Position numbers and translations under genes: made by a program | Source: Rhodonellum psychrophilum GCM71 = DSM 17998 | GTDB taxonomy: Bacteria; Bacteroidota; Bacteroidia; Cytophagales; Cyclobacteriaceae | NCBI RefSeq assembly: GCF_000381545.1 | Contig: NZ_KB906676.1 | Coordinates: 124,001-188,000, forward strand | DNA: 64,000 bases | Reading direction: 5' to 3' | Shown: piece by piece, positions 27,364-36,447 of the stretch | Position numbering within the stretch: position 1 is the first letter of the stretch | How the letters are laid out: every line of letters starts with the position of its first letter | Notes under the pieces: generated by a model | Seen by the model: only the letters and a program-made list of their open reading frames with translations | Databases searched by the model: none | Told to the model about the DNA's origin: nothing

Positions 27364-28464
27364 TTAATCCATCCCATGAACATTATACTGAATGTCCTTT
27401 ATTTCCAAATCCAGCCAGGTCCAGCTGCCTGTCTCCAGTTCCCAAGTGGCTTTCATGCGGGAGGGGACTTTTATTCCCTCAAAGACGCTGTATTCATCAA
27501 CTGTCAACACCCAGGGATAGGTTTTGGAATCAGGTTTATTTCCTTGGTATCGCATTGCTATGAATTTGACAAAATCACCTTGTTCATTGTAGTAAAAAAC
27601 GCCACTCCCAGAAGTTCCTTTGTAGGTCATGGTGGCTTTTGCGGAATAATTATCTATGATTTTCCATTTTATATAAGGACTCAAAGCCAAAGAAGGAAAC
27701 CAGACCGATTCACCCAAAAAGCGCTGAAGGCTACCTTCATTTATTTTTTCTCCCTTCTCGTCCACAATTTTCACCAGCGAATTCATCTTGATCAACATCT
27801 CCCCAGTACCATTCTCAAATTTATCCCGGCCTTTAATATGAATACCGGGCATCATGTTCAGATTTACCGTCCAGATGAAGGCCGGCTCTTCTGTTGTGGT
27901 GTACTGCAAAGCAGCAGCATGATACCAATCCTTTTGGTCTTGCTTCATTTTCATCAGGGCATGTTGGACAATTCTACCACTTTTGATTTTTGGTTTTCCC
28001 ATGATTCCTGTAATATGCATCCATTTAGAAACAGGTGCAGGCAAATTTTTCAAATCATCTTCTGAAACCAATGTCTGTTCTGATAAATTAATGGTCGCCA
28101 AGATCTCGCTGGTTTCGCGGGCAATCTTTTTATAAAATGAATCTGAAGAATAAGCAAGGATTACAGCTGAAAGGATGATCAGGTTGGGTATCATTCCATA
28201 TTTAGTATCCGCCCAAAAAAATACCATCAAAAAAGAGGAAAGCATCACTGCAATGAGGGCTGGATGGATCCACCAGGAAACATTCAAAAGGGAAAGTATT
28301 CCCGCAACTAAAAATAAAACCGTTACCAAAAGCCAAACCAAGCCCATGGGTCTTGAAATTTCCGCAGATAGCGGCCCTATTTCCGAAATCCCAAAGGCTT
28401 TTAGGAAGCCAAGCAAATGGATGGCGCCATGAAGGAAGAGGATGATAAAAAGGATAATTTTCAT
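27364..28464 (-). CDS. DUF6544-like membrane protein
   Basis: A 366-residue protein with an N-terminal membrane part of about four helices (residues 1-115, starting KIILFIILFLHGAIHLLGF). A soluble domain follows whose pattern fits DUF6544. It has APVSKWMHITGIMGKPKI, HAAALQYTTTEEPAFIWTV, MLIKMNSLVKIVDEKG, SVWFPSLALSPYIKW and a beta-rich end with AMRYQGNKPDSKTYPW. Family function is unknown; the soluble part resembles lipid- or polyketide-binding folds only in being beta-rich. It is 27 bases downstream of another unknown gene on the same strand and is likely co-transcribed with it. Confidence 0.65.
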   Translation of the reverse strand: MKIILFIILFLHGAIHLLGFLKAFGISEIGPLSAEISRPMGLVWLLVTVLFLVAGILSLLNVSWWIHPALIAVMLSSFLMVFFWADTKYGMIPNLIILSAVILAYSSDSFYKKIARETSEILATINLSEQTLVSEDDLKNLPAPVSKWMHITGIMGKPKIKSGRIVQHALMKMKQDQKDWYHAAALQYTTTEEPAFIWTVNLNMMPGIHIKGRDKFENGTGEMLIKMNSLVKIVDEKGEKINEGSLQRFLGESVWFPSLALSPYIKWKIIDNYSAKATMTYKGTSGSGVFYYNEQGDFVKFIAMRYQGNKPDSKTYPWVLTVDEYSVFEGIKVPSRMKATWELETGSWTWLDLEIKDIQYNVHGMD

Positions 28465-28491
28465 GGTTTGCTTATTGTGTGAAAAAACTTT

Positions 28492-29613
28492 TTACAAGAT
28501 CTTCCCGGTTCTTTTCCAACATGATTTCATGTGCCAAACTTCATCCTTGCTCCTTTCCAAGCTGGCTTCCCATCGGTAAGTAGTTGGCCATAGTTTGAAA
28601 ATCCTGACGACGCTATATAAAATCCAAAGGGAAAGTTTGGTAGGCCGGGGCTTCCATCCTTTTGAAGGTGCCAAGACAATGGTCGTACCTTTTTTATTCG
28701 GAGAAACCAAATAATCACCGGCTACGAAGCCTGTTGAGGGATGGCCTGAAATCTCGAAAGTGCCCTTTACCGGTGAGCCTACCTCCAGAAGGTCCAAATT
28801 TGGAAAGGCTGGATGGAATGACAATTTGATCGGGTGGGTCTTGTTGTTTTTTATAAGGGATTTTAATTTTGGCAGCCGATTCTCCCACTCTATCTCATAA
28901 ATTAAATCGCCCTCGAAGGCTTGCTCCTTTCCATTACCCAGTTTAATTGCAGGCAATACATCGTCAAAGGCAGGGTTTAGAGTTGCGATAACTGGTTCAG
29001 GGCTGTATCGGGCAAAATACATCCTTGTCCAGTCCATCGGTATTGGAAAAGTGTCGGGTTGATGGTTTTTTTTATCAATTTTAATAAAAAAAACCGTTTT
29101 AGTCCTTCGGACGAAATAAAAATCATGCATCAGCACCAAGGGCATGGAAGAAGGATGCACAGCCGCATTTCCCATAGGAGCCAATAAACCAAAAGGCTTG
29201 CGCTTTTTTTGGTTGTATTCATTGATTTTAAATTCAACGGACCTGTTTCTCAGGTCCTTGAATTGATAATGTGCGTGGACACCGAAAGCGTCCACCTCAA
29301 ATTCGGCAGCCTTCATTTCCACCGAAACCATATTTGCCAAACCCTTCCCAGCGATATCATATTTTGCATGATCCAGAGTTAAACTTGGTTGATGATAGAC
29401 ATCCACCCTTCCGTCTACCCGCCAACCAATGATCAAATGGCCTTTCCCATTTTTCTCATCATCAAAAACCTGTGGCTCAAAGCCCATATAAAATTCGTCT
29501 GGGTCTTTTTCAAAATTGACCAATAAGAGTTTTTCCATTGGATCAATTTGTATCATAAAGGGATTCAATAGCCTGTTCATATCATGGGAAAATAAATCGC
29601 CAATATCAAACAC
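28492..29613 (-). CDS. Hypothetical cytoplasmic protein, acetoacetate-decarboxylase-like layout not confirmed
   Basis: A 373-residue soluble protein with no signal peptide and no family I recognise. It has MKAAEFEVDAFGVHAHYQFK, a segment with LLAPMGNAAVHPSSMPLVLM, several Trp-containing strands and a basic C-terminus (WHMKSCWKRTGKIL). The start could also be at a Met at residue 12, 20 or 26. The C-terminal third contains KGTFEISGHPSTGFVAGDYL, which suggests a beta-rich domain. It is the first gene of a two-gene unit with the DUF6544-like protein, so a linked role is likely. Confidence 0.6.
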   Translation of the reverse strand: MFDIGDLFSHDMNRLLNPFMIQIDPMEKLLLVNFEKDPDEFYMGFEPQVFDDEKNGKGHLIIGWRVDGRVDVYHQPSLTLDHAKYDIAGKGLANMVSVEMKAAEFEVDAFGVHAHYQFKDLRNRSVEFKINEYNQKKRKPFGLLAPMGNAAVHPSSMPLVLMHDFYFVRRTKTVFFIKIDKKNHQPDTFPIPMDWTRMYFARYSPEPVIATLNPAFDDVLPAIKLGNGKEQAFEGDLIYEIEWENRLPKLKSLIKNNKTHPIKLSFHPAFPNLDLLEVGSPVKGTFEISGHPSTGFVAGDYLVSPNKKGTTIVLAPSKGWKPRPTKLSLWILYSVVRIFKLWPTTYRWEASLERSKDEVWHMKSCWKRTGKIL

Positions 29614-29811
29614 TAGAAAAATAAAAAATTGGTCGCTTCAGGATTTTCATCTTCAAGCATTTTAGGGATGAAAATATCGAGGGTAGATTGACCTCCTCTT
29701 TTTCATTTGCTTGATTATCCTATCAAAAATAACGAAAAACTTGAATATGAGCATGTTATCAGGTCCTGTAAAAAAAATGACAATGGTCAGGAAAGGAGGC
29801 AAGAGGAAATA

Positions 29812-29840
29812 AAAAAAACCTCCCATTTAGGAGGTTTTTT
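29812..29840 (-). terminator. Terminator downstream of DUF2911 gene
   Basis: The arms AAAAAACCTCC and GGAGGTTTTTT surround a short loop. Read on the minus strand it ends in a T-run after the DUF2911 gene. The plus-strand reading also ends in T, so it is symmetric. Confidence 0.75.
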
Positions 29841-29905
29841 CTAGATTGGATTCAATTGCTTAATTTCAAAGAGCAATCGAACCTACTTGGAACTGTTGAA
29901 TTCAA

Positions 29906-30511
29906 TTAAAATGCAGATTTGAAACCTTCCATTTTTTGGTCAACTTGAGTGTCTACCATAAAGGACAATCTCACCTTTTCCCAAGCCATCGTCACTTTTG
30001 CAACTTTATTGTTTTCGGCTGAGATGGTATAAATCAATCTTTCTTGGTTGTCAGCTGCCATCATGGGCGCTACTTTGATGGAGACGGCATTGTCCTTCGC
30101 CATTGCTTCCTCGTCTATTTTTCCATCTTTCATGTAGGCAAAAACAGAGTTTCCTTTTGCGTTGAAATGGATGGTCCAGTCACCGGAAGCTTGAGGTGTG
30201 ATGAACACGCCATATTTGCCCGGGCGAAGATTGGTTCCCCCAATGTTTACTCCAGTACTGAATTCTATGATGGTGGTTGCATTGGCACCCGCTCTCCAGG
30301 TTACCCCATATTTTTCGATCTCCCCGAATATTTTTCTGCCTTTCACGGCAGGAGAGGAATAGTCAATGCTGATTTTGGTGAAGCCTACATTTTGGGAAAC
30401 ATAGGCAGCTGGGCTGGCTGCGGGAGCCTGCATCTGGGCATTGGACTGGCCAGTGGCGGCGAAAATCACCATCAGGGTAAGGGCAAAGAAATACAGTTTA
30501 GCGTTTTTCAT
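29906..30511 (-). CDS. Secreted DUF2911 family protein
   Basis: The Met at 30511 opens a signal peptide (NAKLYFFALTLMVIFAATGQ, cleavage near SNAQ); thirteen upstream in-frame codons are probably untranslated. The 201-residue protein matches DUF2911. It has ISIDYSSPAVKGRKIFGEI, YGVTWRAGANATTIIEFST, LRPGKYGVFITPQASGDWTI and a C-terminal TMAWEKVRLSFMVD. The family is very common and abundant in Bacteroidetes, secreted, and of unknown function. It stands alone with its own terminator. Confidence 0.9.
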   Translation of the reverse strand: MKNAKLYFFALTLMVIFAATGQSNAQMQAPAASPAAYVSQNVGFTKISIDYSSPAVKGRKIFGEIEKYGVTWRAGANATTIIEFSTGVNIGGTNLRPGKYGVFITPQASGDWTIHFNAKGNSVFAYMKDGKIDEEAMAKDNAVSIKVAPMMAADNQERLIYTISAENNKVAKVTMAWEKVRLSFMVDTQVDQKMEGFKSAF

Positions 30512-30608
30512 AAGTTTGTTTTGAGTTATTGATTGAGAAAGATACAACAAGGTTATTGAAATGTTGTTTTAATGCTGTCTTTCAAAACCCTTGGCCTTAT
30601 TTTCACGA

Positions 30609-32147
30609 TCAATCCATCACCAAAATGTAACTTGGGTCGTCATCCGTATAATTGACGTTGATGATTTTATCCGCTTTTTCCAGCAATACCCTAGAGCTGG
30701 AGCTTAAATGTTTGATATAAACTGTTTTTCCAAGCTTGTGGTATCTTTCTGTCACCTTATGGATGGCTTCTATTCCAGAATGATCCACAATCCTGCTTTC
30801 TTTGAAATCAATGATGATTTCAGAGGGATCATTTATTGGGTCAAATTTCTCTGAAAACGTGGTGGCGGAGGCAAAGAATAAAGGGCCGTACATCTCGTAA
30901 TGCTTAATGCCATTTTCGTCAACCCTTTTTCGGGCACGGATCCTTTTTGAATTTTCCCAGGAATACACCAAAGAGGAAACGATCACACCGATCAAAACCG
31001 CGAGGGCTAAATTGTGAAGCACTACCGTGATCCCGGTGACCAATACCATGACGATCAAATCAGGAACAGGAACCTTTCCAAACACCTTCAGGGATGCCCA
31101 TTCGAAAGTACCAATGGCAACCATAAACATCAGTCCTACCAATGCTGCCATCGGGATCATTTCTATATATTCCGAGAAAAATAAAATAAACAGCAGCAGT
31201 ACAATTGCCGCTACTGAACTCGAAATCCTGGTTCTACCACCTGCATTGACATTGATCAAACTCTGTCCCAGCATGGCACAACCGCCCATTCCTCCAAAAA
31301 AACCAGTCGCAATATTTCCCACGCCCTGCGCGATGCATTCCTTGTTTCCATGACCACGAGTCTCGGTAATCTCATCGATCAAAGTCAAAGAAAGCAGGGA
31401 TTCAATCAATCCAACACCGGCCATGATAGCCGAATAAGGCAAAATGATCATTAAAGTCTCCAAATTAAAAGGGACCAATGGGAGGTGAAATTGAGGCAAA
31501 CCACCTTTGATCGAGGCAATGTCTCCAACGGTTTTGGTGTTGAGACCTCCAAAAATAACAATGGATGAAATGACCAAAATTGCGACCAAAGAAGAGGGTA
31601 CCGCTTTGGTTAATTTTGGTAAAAACTTAATAATTACCATCGTCAAAACCACCAAGCCCAACATGATATAAAGGTTGTTGCCACTGATCCACTCCTCTAT
31701 TCTAGAGGTGTTGATGAATTTGAACTGGCTGAATTGGGACATGAATATGATAATGGCCAGACCATTCACAAAGCCAAAAATAACGGGATGGGGGACCAAA
31801 CGGATCAATTTCCCCAGTTTTAGAACACCTACCAGGATTTGGATAAGCCCCATCAGGATAGCGGCGGCAAAAAGATATTCTATCCCGTGATTAATCACCA
31901 ATGCCACGATGATAACCGCAATCGCACCTGTAGCTCCGGAAATCATTCCCGGTCGACCACCCATGATTGAGGTGACCAGTCCAATGATAAATGCAGTATA
32001 GAGACCGACCAATGGACTGACTCCGGCAATAATGGAAAATGCTACAGCTTCTGGTACCAAAGCCAAAGCAACGGTGAGTCCGGACAATACTTCGTCTTTT
32101 AAATTTGTCTCTTTGGGGACAAATAATCTGTAAAAAGGTTGAATCAT
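30609..32147 (-). CDS. SulP family inorganic anion transporter with STAS domain
   Basis: A 512-residue transporter counted from the ATG at 32147, which opens the typical FYRLFVPKETNLKDEVLSGL. In-frame codons further upstream look like leader. About 10-12 membrane helices follow, with the SulP signature region VALALVPEAVAFSIIAGVSP and SGATGAIAVIIVAL. The C-terminal cytoplasmic STAS domain (about 410-510) contains IIIDFKESRIVDHSGIEAIH. SulP proteins carry sulfate, bicarbonate or related anions. The nearby molybdate ABC genes make an oxyanion substrate plausible, but nothing in the protein fixes it. Confidence 0.92.
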   Translation of the reverse strand: MIQPFYRLFVPKETNLKDEVLSGLTVALALVPEAVAFSIIAGVSPLVGLYTAFIIGLVTSIMGGRPGMISGATGAIAVIIVALVINHGIEYLFAAAILMGLIQILVGVLKLGKLIRLVPHPVIFGFVNGLAIIIFMSQFSQFKFINTSRIEEWISGNNLYIMLGLVVLTMVIIKFLPKLTKAVPSSLVAILVISSIVIFGGLNTKTVGDIASIKGGLPQFHLPLVPFNLETLMIILPYSAIMAGVGLIESLLSLTLIDEITETRGHGNKECIAQGVGNIATGFFGGMGGCAMLGQSLINVNAGGRTRISSSVAAIVLLLFILFFSEYIEMIPMAALVGLMFMVAIGTFEWASLKVFGKVPVPDLIVMVLVTGITVVLHNLALAVLIGVIVSSLVYSWENSKRIRARKRVDENGIKHYEMYGPLFFASATTFSEKFDPINDPSEIIIDFKESRIVDHSGIEAIHKVTERYHKLGKTVYIKHLSSSSRVLLEKADKIINVNYTDDDPSYILVMD

Positions 32148-32547
32148 AGGGATGATTTTTAATGGGATTGAGAAATTTTGTGCTTTAGAATCAATAGCAA
32201 AAAAATAAAGTCGGAATAATTCCGTGCTGTTGAATGGGGGACTAAATTTGGGGGTATTTTTTACATTAGGATGCAAAAGTAAGTAGAATAATTTTTTATA
32301 GGAAATATTATTCTGAATTTTCATATTACCTAGGATCATCTAATCCATTGGAATTGGGCTGGTATATTTGATTTTTATACGTAAAGTCACATTTATTTTG
32401 GTTTATTTTTACTTTGGGTTCATTATTTTACATTTGTGGTAATATAATCCAAAATACAATAATTCTTAAAATCGCCTCTTTTGAGTCAAAAACAAAATTA
32501 TCTATCAAGATGCGCAAAAACCGAAATCCCATCTATTCAGCCCGATA
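32148..32547. promoter_or_regulatory. Divergent promoter region between SulP and MFS genes
   Basis: About 400 AT-rich bases contain no supported gene. TACATTTG at 32429-32436 is an exact match to the Bacteroidetes -7 consensus TAnnTTTG on the plus strand. CAAAAGTA at 32274-32281 is the same consensus on the minus strand. Neither has a clearly spaced -33 TTTG, so both are tentative. Confidence 0.4.
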
Positions 32548-33810
32548 TTGAATTATTTCCAGTTTATCCGAAAAAACAAGGTAATGTCCATTTTTGGGGC
32601 CATGATGACGACGCTCTCCAGTTTTGGGCAAACTTTTCTTTTGGCATTGTATGTCCCTTTTTTGATTGAGGAATTCAAGATCACAAATAGCCTGATTAGT
32701 TCTTTCTATGGCATAGCCACCATCGCCAGTGCCTTGATGCTGCCAAAACTCGGGAAGTTTATCGATACCGTTCCGCTCAAAAAATTTACCTTGATGACCA
32801 CTGCCGTTTTTTTGGTGTCCCTGGTGTTTTTTAGTTTTTCATGGAAATGGTGGCATATCCCCTTGGCATTTTTTGGTTTGAGATTGGCCGGGCAGGGCTT
32901 ATTCTCCCATATTGCCATTACTTCCATGTCCCGGTATTTTATGGAAAATAGGGGAAAGGCGATCAGCGTGGCTTCACTTGGGCACCCTCTAGGCCAGGCT
33001 GTACTGCCAGCCATTACGCTTTTGGTTATTGCCCAAATCGGCTGGAGGGAATCTCTCTGGGTCAATGCCGCTTTGGTCGGCATCATCGTCACGTTTTTTG
33101 TAATATTTGCCATTAAACCCGCCCATCTTCAACCCGAATCCATTCTGGAAAACCAAGAGGAGGTTAAAAAAACTTCTCAAAAGATAGATAAGGTCCGTCA
33201 AAGGGATATCCTGAAGTCTAGGCCATTTTGGTTGTTGGCACCCAATGTGTTTTTTATCCCATTTGCGATCACAGGATTGTTTTTCTACCAATTTGGAATC
33301 GTGGAGTTCAAAGAATGGGGAGTGGAATTGGTCGCGTTTGGGCTCACAGCTTTTGCCATTGCCAGTGCATTCAGTATTTTGACTGCCGGCCCATTGATTG
33401 ATAAGTATTCTGCCAAAACCTTTTTTCCGTTTTATTTGATCCCCTTTTTGGTTGCTTTGCTGATTATTTGGCTCGTGAAGGGGCCAATGGGAATGTTCGG
33501 GTATATGATTTTTATGGGGCTTTCCGTTGGATTTGGCAATGCCACCATCGCGGCACTTCAGGTGGAGTTTTTTGGGCAAAAGTACATAGGGACTGTCAGA
33601 AGCTTGTTTACCTCCATGATGGTATTGAGTTCGGCAGTTGGTCCGGCACTGTTTGGGGTGATCTTGGATGCAGGCTTGGGATTCAATGTGGTGTTTATGA
33701 TCAGCATTGGCCTTTTGGTGCTGATCATACTCCTTTCCCTTAGGGCAATTCCAACCTATTCCCGTGCCAAATGGAAGTACAAATACAGGAAGAAGTTTAA
33801 GAAAAGGTAA
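32548..33810 (+). CDS. Major facilitator superfamily transporter
   Basis: A 420-residue permease with about 12 membrane helices. The start is a TTG at 32548, which keeps the basic leader FQFIRKNKVM before helix 1; an ATG at 32584 is the alternative. Landmarks are the loop 2-3 region LMLPKLGKFIDTVPLKKFTL, an N-terminal helix-4 Arg in GLRLAGQGLFSHIAITSMSR and the central loop (about 190-225). The motif TAGPLIDKYSAKTFFPFYL opens the second half. The general shape resembles oxalate/formate or monocarboxylate type MFS carriers, but the substrate is not identifiable. It is convergent with modC with only 25 bases between. Confidence 0.88.
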   Translation: MNYFQFIRKNKVMSIFGAMMTTLSSFGQTFLLALYVPFLIEEFKITNSLISSFYGIATIASALMLPKLGKFIDTVPLKKFTLMTTAVFLVSLVFFSFSWKWWHIPLAFFGLRLAGQGLFSHIAITSMSRYFMENRGKAISVASLGHPLGQAVLPAITLLVIAQIGWRESLWVNAALVGIIVTFFVIFAIKPAHLQPESILENQEEVKKTSQKIDKVRQRDILKSRPFWLLAPNVFFIPFAITGLFFYQFGIVEFKEWGVELVAFGLTAFAIASAFSILTAGPLIDKYSAKTFFPFYLIPFLVALLIIWLVKGPMGMFGYMIFMGLSVGFGNATIAALQVEFFGQKYIGTVRSLFTSMMVLSSAVGPALFGVILDAGLGFNVVFMISIGLLVLIILLSLRAIPTYSRAKWKYKYRKKFKKR

Positions 33811-33835
33811 AGCGATCTGAATATGACCCTTTTGA

Positions 33836-34519
33836 TCAGCCAATTGGGCTTGAAAAAACTTCCTTGGGTGGTCCATCTTTCTGGATCATTCCTCCTTCTA
33901 GCAACAATACCCTTTTGGAAAGCTTTACGATTTCATTATAATCATGACTGACCAAGATCGTGGTCAAGTTGAATTTCTGGTGATACTCCAAAATATAATC
34001 CTGAAGTTTTGCCCGCATCCCAGAATCCAAAGCGGAAAGGGGTTCATCCAACAATAAGATCTTGGGTTTACGGATCAGTGCCCTGGCAAGGGCAACCCTT
34101 TGCTTTTGGCCTCCCGAGAGTAAGGCTGGTTTTTTGTCCTGAAGATTTTCCAGTTGGGTCAACGCCAATATTTCGGCAACCACATTTTTAGGTTGACCTT
34201 TTTGCAGGGCAAATTCCAAGTTGCCTCTCACGGTCATGTTGGGAAAAAGGGAATACTCTTGAAACACCATCCCAATATCCCTTGAAGCAGTTTTAAGGTC
34301 TATTTTTTCATTCTTATCAACCCAAACCTGGCCATCCACGATGATTTTTCCAGAGGTTGGTTTCAGCAGCCCAGCAATCATCCGGAGCACACTTGACTTT
34401 CCAGCGCCGGATGGACCATAGATGGTCACCAGTTCCCCAGGTTTTATCCGGGTTTCAAATTGGAGGTTCAATTCCCCATCTGCGCCATGGAGTTTTCGTG
34501 TAATTTGTATCTCGATCAT
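33836..34519 (-). CDS. modC: Molybdate ABC transporter ATP-binding protein ModC (short form)
   Basis: A 227-residue ABC ATPase with Walker A GPSGAGKSSV (from about residue 34), Q-loop MVFQEYSLFPNMTV, signature LLSGGQKQRVALARAL, Walker B KILLLDEPLSALD and switch His in LVSHDYNEI. It lacks the C-terminal TOBE/Mop domain of E. coli ModC. The overlap with modB (ATGA, 4 bases) and the modA gene upstream define its role. It supplies energy for molybdate, and possibly tungstate, uptake. Confidence 0.88.
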   Translation of the reverse strand: MIEIQITRKLHGADGELNLQFETRIKPGELVTIYGPSGAGKSSVLRMIAGLLKPTSGKIIVDGQVWVDKNEKIDLKTASRDIGMVFQEYSLFPNMTVRGNLEFALQKGQPKNVVAEILALTQLENLQDKKPALLSGGQKQRVALARALIRKPKILLLDEPLSALDSGMRAKLQDYILEYHQKFNLTTILVSHDYNEIVKLSKRVLLLEGGMIQKDGPPKEVFSSPIG

Positions 34520-35193
34520 CGGAAAATGGAGGAGTCTGCCCTTTTGTATTGAAAAACATAAACGGTAATGAGTACCAAGAAAGAGAAAATCAAGAGGATA
34601 AGTGAATAGAAATTGGCCATTTCATAATTCATCGCTTCTACTTCATTGTAGATCAATACCGAAACCACCCTGGTTTCATTCGGTATATTCCCCCCGATCA
34701 TGAGCACCACACCAAATTCCCCGATCGTATGCGCAAAAGTCAAGATGCATCCAGAAAGGATGGCCCCCTTGATATTGGGGAGCAACACATGCACCAAAGT
34801 AATAAACCTACTTTTGCCCAAGGTATATGAAGCCTCTGTCAGGACGTGCGGGAGCATTCGAAAACCTGATTGTAGGGGTTGAATCATAAAGGGAAGGCTA
34901 TAAATCACAGAAGCCACGACCAAGCCTGGAAAAGTAAAGACGAGCCTGATATCCAGATAATTATCCAGGAATCTGCCGAAAGCATTTTCGGGGCTAAAGG
35001 CCAGCAGCAAATAAAACCCCATTACCGTAGGGGGCAATACCAAAGGAAGACCGACGATGGCTTCTACGATGATCTTCGGTCGCCATCTGCTAAAAGCAAG
35101 CCAATAGGCCAAGGGAATACCCAAAACAAAAAGGACAATGGTGGTGAAAAAAGCGAGTTTTAAAGTCAGATAAAAAGGGGCCAAATCCATCAT
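34516..35193 (-). CDS. modB: Molybdate ABC transporter permease ModB
   Basis: A 225-residue permease with about five to six membrane helices. The cytoplasmic EAA-type loop for ModC contact (ASYTLGKSRFITLVHVLLPN) is followed by IKGAILSGCILTFAHTIGEF and GVVLMIGGNIPNETRVVSVL. That last stretch is diagnostic of ModB. It overlaps both modC and modA by 4 bases, showing a compact translationally coupled operon. Confidence 0.92.
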   Translation of the reverse strand: MMDLAPFYLTLKLAFFTTIVLFVLGIPLAYWLAFSRWRPKIIVEAIVGLPLVLPPTVMGFYLLLAFSPENAFGRFLDNYLDIRLVFTFPGLVVASVIYSLPFMIQPLQSGFRMLPHVLTEASYTLGKSRFITLVHVLLPNIKGAILSGCILTFAHTIGEFGVVLMIGGNIPNETRVVSVLIYNEVEAMNYEMANFYSLILLIFSFLVLITVYVFQYKRADSSIFR

Positions 35194-35963
35194 TGTCCCA
35201 AAGGTTGCATAAAACCGAAATGTTTCAAAATGGCGATGGCCTGATCCGACTTGACAAAACCCAAAAATTGTGAAGCAATTTTGTTGTCCTGACCAAACTT
35301 GGTGAGGATAGCTCCCTGTAACAATTGTTGGTGGCTTTCTTCAGGAATAAGGTAATATTTCCCCTTTTGCTTGATCATGTTTGGGGATAGGGCAAGGGAC
35401 AAAGCCACCAATCCAATATCGGCCGCGCCGCTGGTGATAAATTGGGCCGCTTGTGAAATGTTTTCACCATAAACCAGTTTCTTTTCGAGCCTATCATAAA
35501 GCCCATAATGGGTCAAAGACTCCACTGACTTTTCCCCGTAGGGAGCATGGGAAGGATTTGCGATGGCTACTTTGCGAATGGCGGGATCATGTAGGGTCTT
35601 CATCTGTTTTTGGTTGGGATCCATTTTTTTGCTCCAAAGAACCAGCCTGCCAATGCCATAAGGATGGATTTCCGAGGAAGCCATCCCAAGTTCCCGAAGG
35701 CGAACAGGATAGGCAATGTCGGCAGAAAAAAACAGGTCAAAAGGTGCCCCGTTGGATATCTGCTCAAACAATTTTCCAGAGGACCCATAGATCGCATCGA
35801 TCTTTCCCGGATTTTTTTCCTTGAAAACCAAAATGAGGGAGTCCAGTGCAAACCTTAGATCTGCGGCCGCAGCTATGCGCGTTCTGGTGTTTTGCTGGGC
35901 TTGAACAGGTGCAGAAAAACAAAATAACAATAGAATCAATGTGCAGAAATGCTTTGTTTTCAT
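35190..35963 (-). CDS. modA: Molybdate-binding periplasmic protein ModA
   Basis: A 257-residue solute-binding protein with signal peptide ending near PVQAQ. The mature part has AAADLRFALDSLILVFKEKN and a segment with YGSSGKLFEQISNGAPFDLF. The sequence FSADIAYPVRL and the oxyanion-contacting GEN/SGAADIGLVALS region complete the ModA pattern. It is first in modABC and is preceded by a ModE-like operator, which fits repression when molybdate is plentiful. Confidence 0.9.
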   Translation of the reverse strand: MKTKHFCTLILLLFCFSAPVQAQQNTRTRIAAAADLRFALDSLILVFKEKNPGKIDAIYGSSGKLFEQISNGAPFDLFFSADIAYPVRLRELGMASSEIHPYGIGRLVLWSKKMDPNQKQMKTLHDPAIRKVAIANPSHAPYGEKSVESLTHYGLYDRLEKKLVYGENISQAAQFITSGAADIGLVALSLALSPNMIKQKGKYYLIPEESHQQLLQGAILTKFGQDNKIASQFLGFVKSDQAIAILKHFGFMQPLGQ

Positions 35964-36035
35964 GAAACCAGAATATAATTTTTCATTCCTTTTAAAACAG
36001 AAATTTATGTTTGTGATTTCTTGCTCCGACCACAG

Positions 36036-36059
36036 CGATCTATATGTGCGTATATATCG
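36036..36059 (-). promoter_or_regulatory. Putative ModE operator in the modA promoter
   Basis: This is an imperfect palindrome whose half-sites are CGATCTATATGT and, on the other strand, CGATATATACGC, with nine of twelve positions matching. The CGnTATAT core resembles the E. coli ModE box. It lies 73 bases upstream of modA and between modA and the modE-like gene, exactly where such a site is expected. Confidence 0.65.
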
Positions 36060-36105
36060 AAAGATAAAAAGAAACTGTTAATCTAAAAACGAGGTGCCCA
36101 TATAA

Positions 36106-36447
36106 TTAAATAAGTTGAAGGATTTCAGCTTCTTCCTCCAGGATGGACTGTAGTTTTTTGACAAGCCTGCGGTAGTCAGAAATGATCTTTTTTCCCGATT
36201 CGGTGATTTCTGCTCCACCACCTTTTTCGCCCCCTTTTCTGAGGATGACGAAAGGTTGCTGCCCCCTTTTGTTGAGATCATCCACCATGTCCCATGCTTT
36301 TTTGTAAGACATGCCCATTCTTTTTGCAGCTTTGGAGATCGATCCTTCGATTTCGATCAGCTCCAGAATTTCCAATCTTCCCGGGCCAAAAAATTTGACC
36401 CCACCTTTTTCAATCCAACAGCGCAAACGTATCTCTTTTTCTTTCAT
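36106..36447 (-). CDS. ModE-type winged-helix transcriptional regulator, DNA-binding domain only
   Basis: A 113-residue LysR-like winged-helix protein. The helix-turn-helix reads LELIEIEGSISKAAKRMGMS followed by YKKAWDMVDDLNKR, which matches the N-terminal domain of ModE. The wing contains GGEKGGGAEITESGKKI. The molybdate-binding Mop domains of E. coli ModE are missing, so it either senses metal another way or relies on a partner. It lies upstream of modABC on the same strand, and a palindromic operator sits between them. Confidence 0.85.
   Translation of the reverse strand: MKEKEIRLRCWIEKGGVKFFGPGRLEILELIEIEGSISKAAKRMGMSYKKAWDMVDDLNKRGQQPFVILRKGGEKGGGAEITESGKKIISDYRRLVKKLQSILEEEAEILQLI

Noticed and set aside
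27337-28065. Plus-strand open frame of 242 codons over the DUF6544-like gene
   Set aside because: Low-complexity His/Phe-rich product and opposite to a better supported frame.
32989-33876. Open frame of 295 codons antisense to the MFS gene
   Set aside because: Gln/Lys/His-rich translation without membrane or domain features; the MFS frame is convincing.
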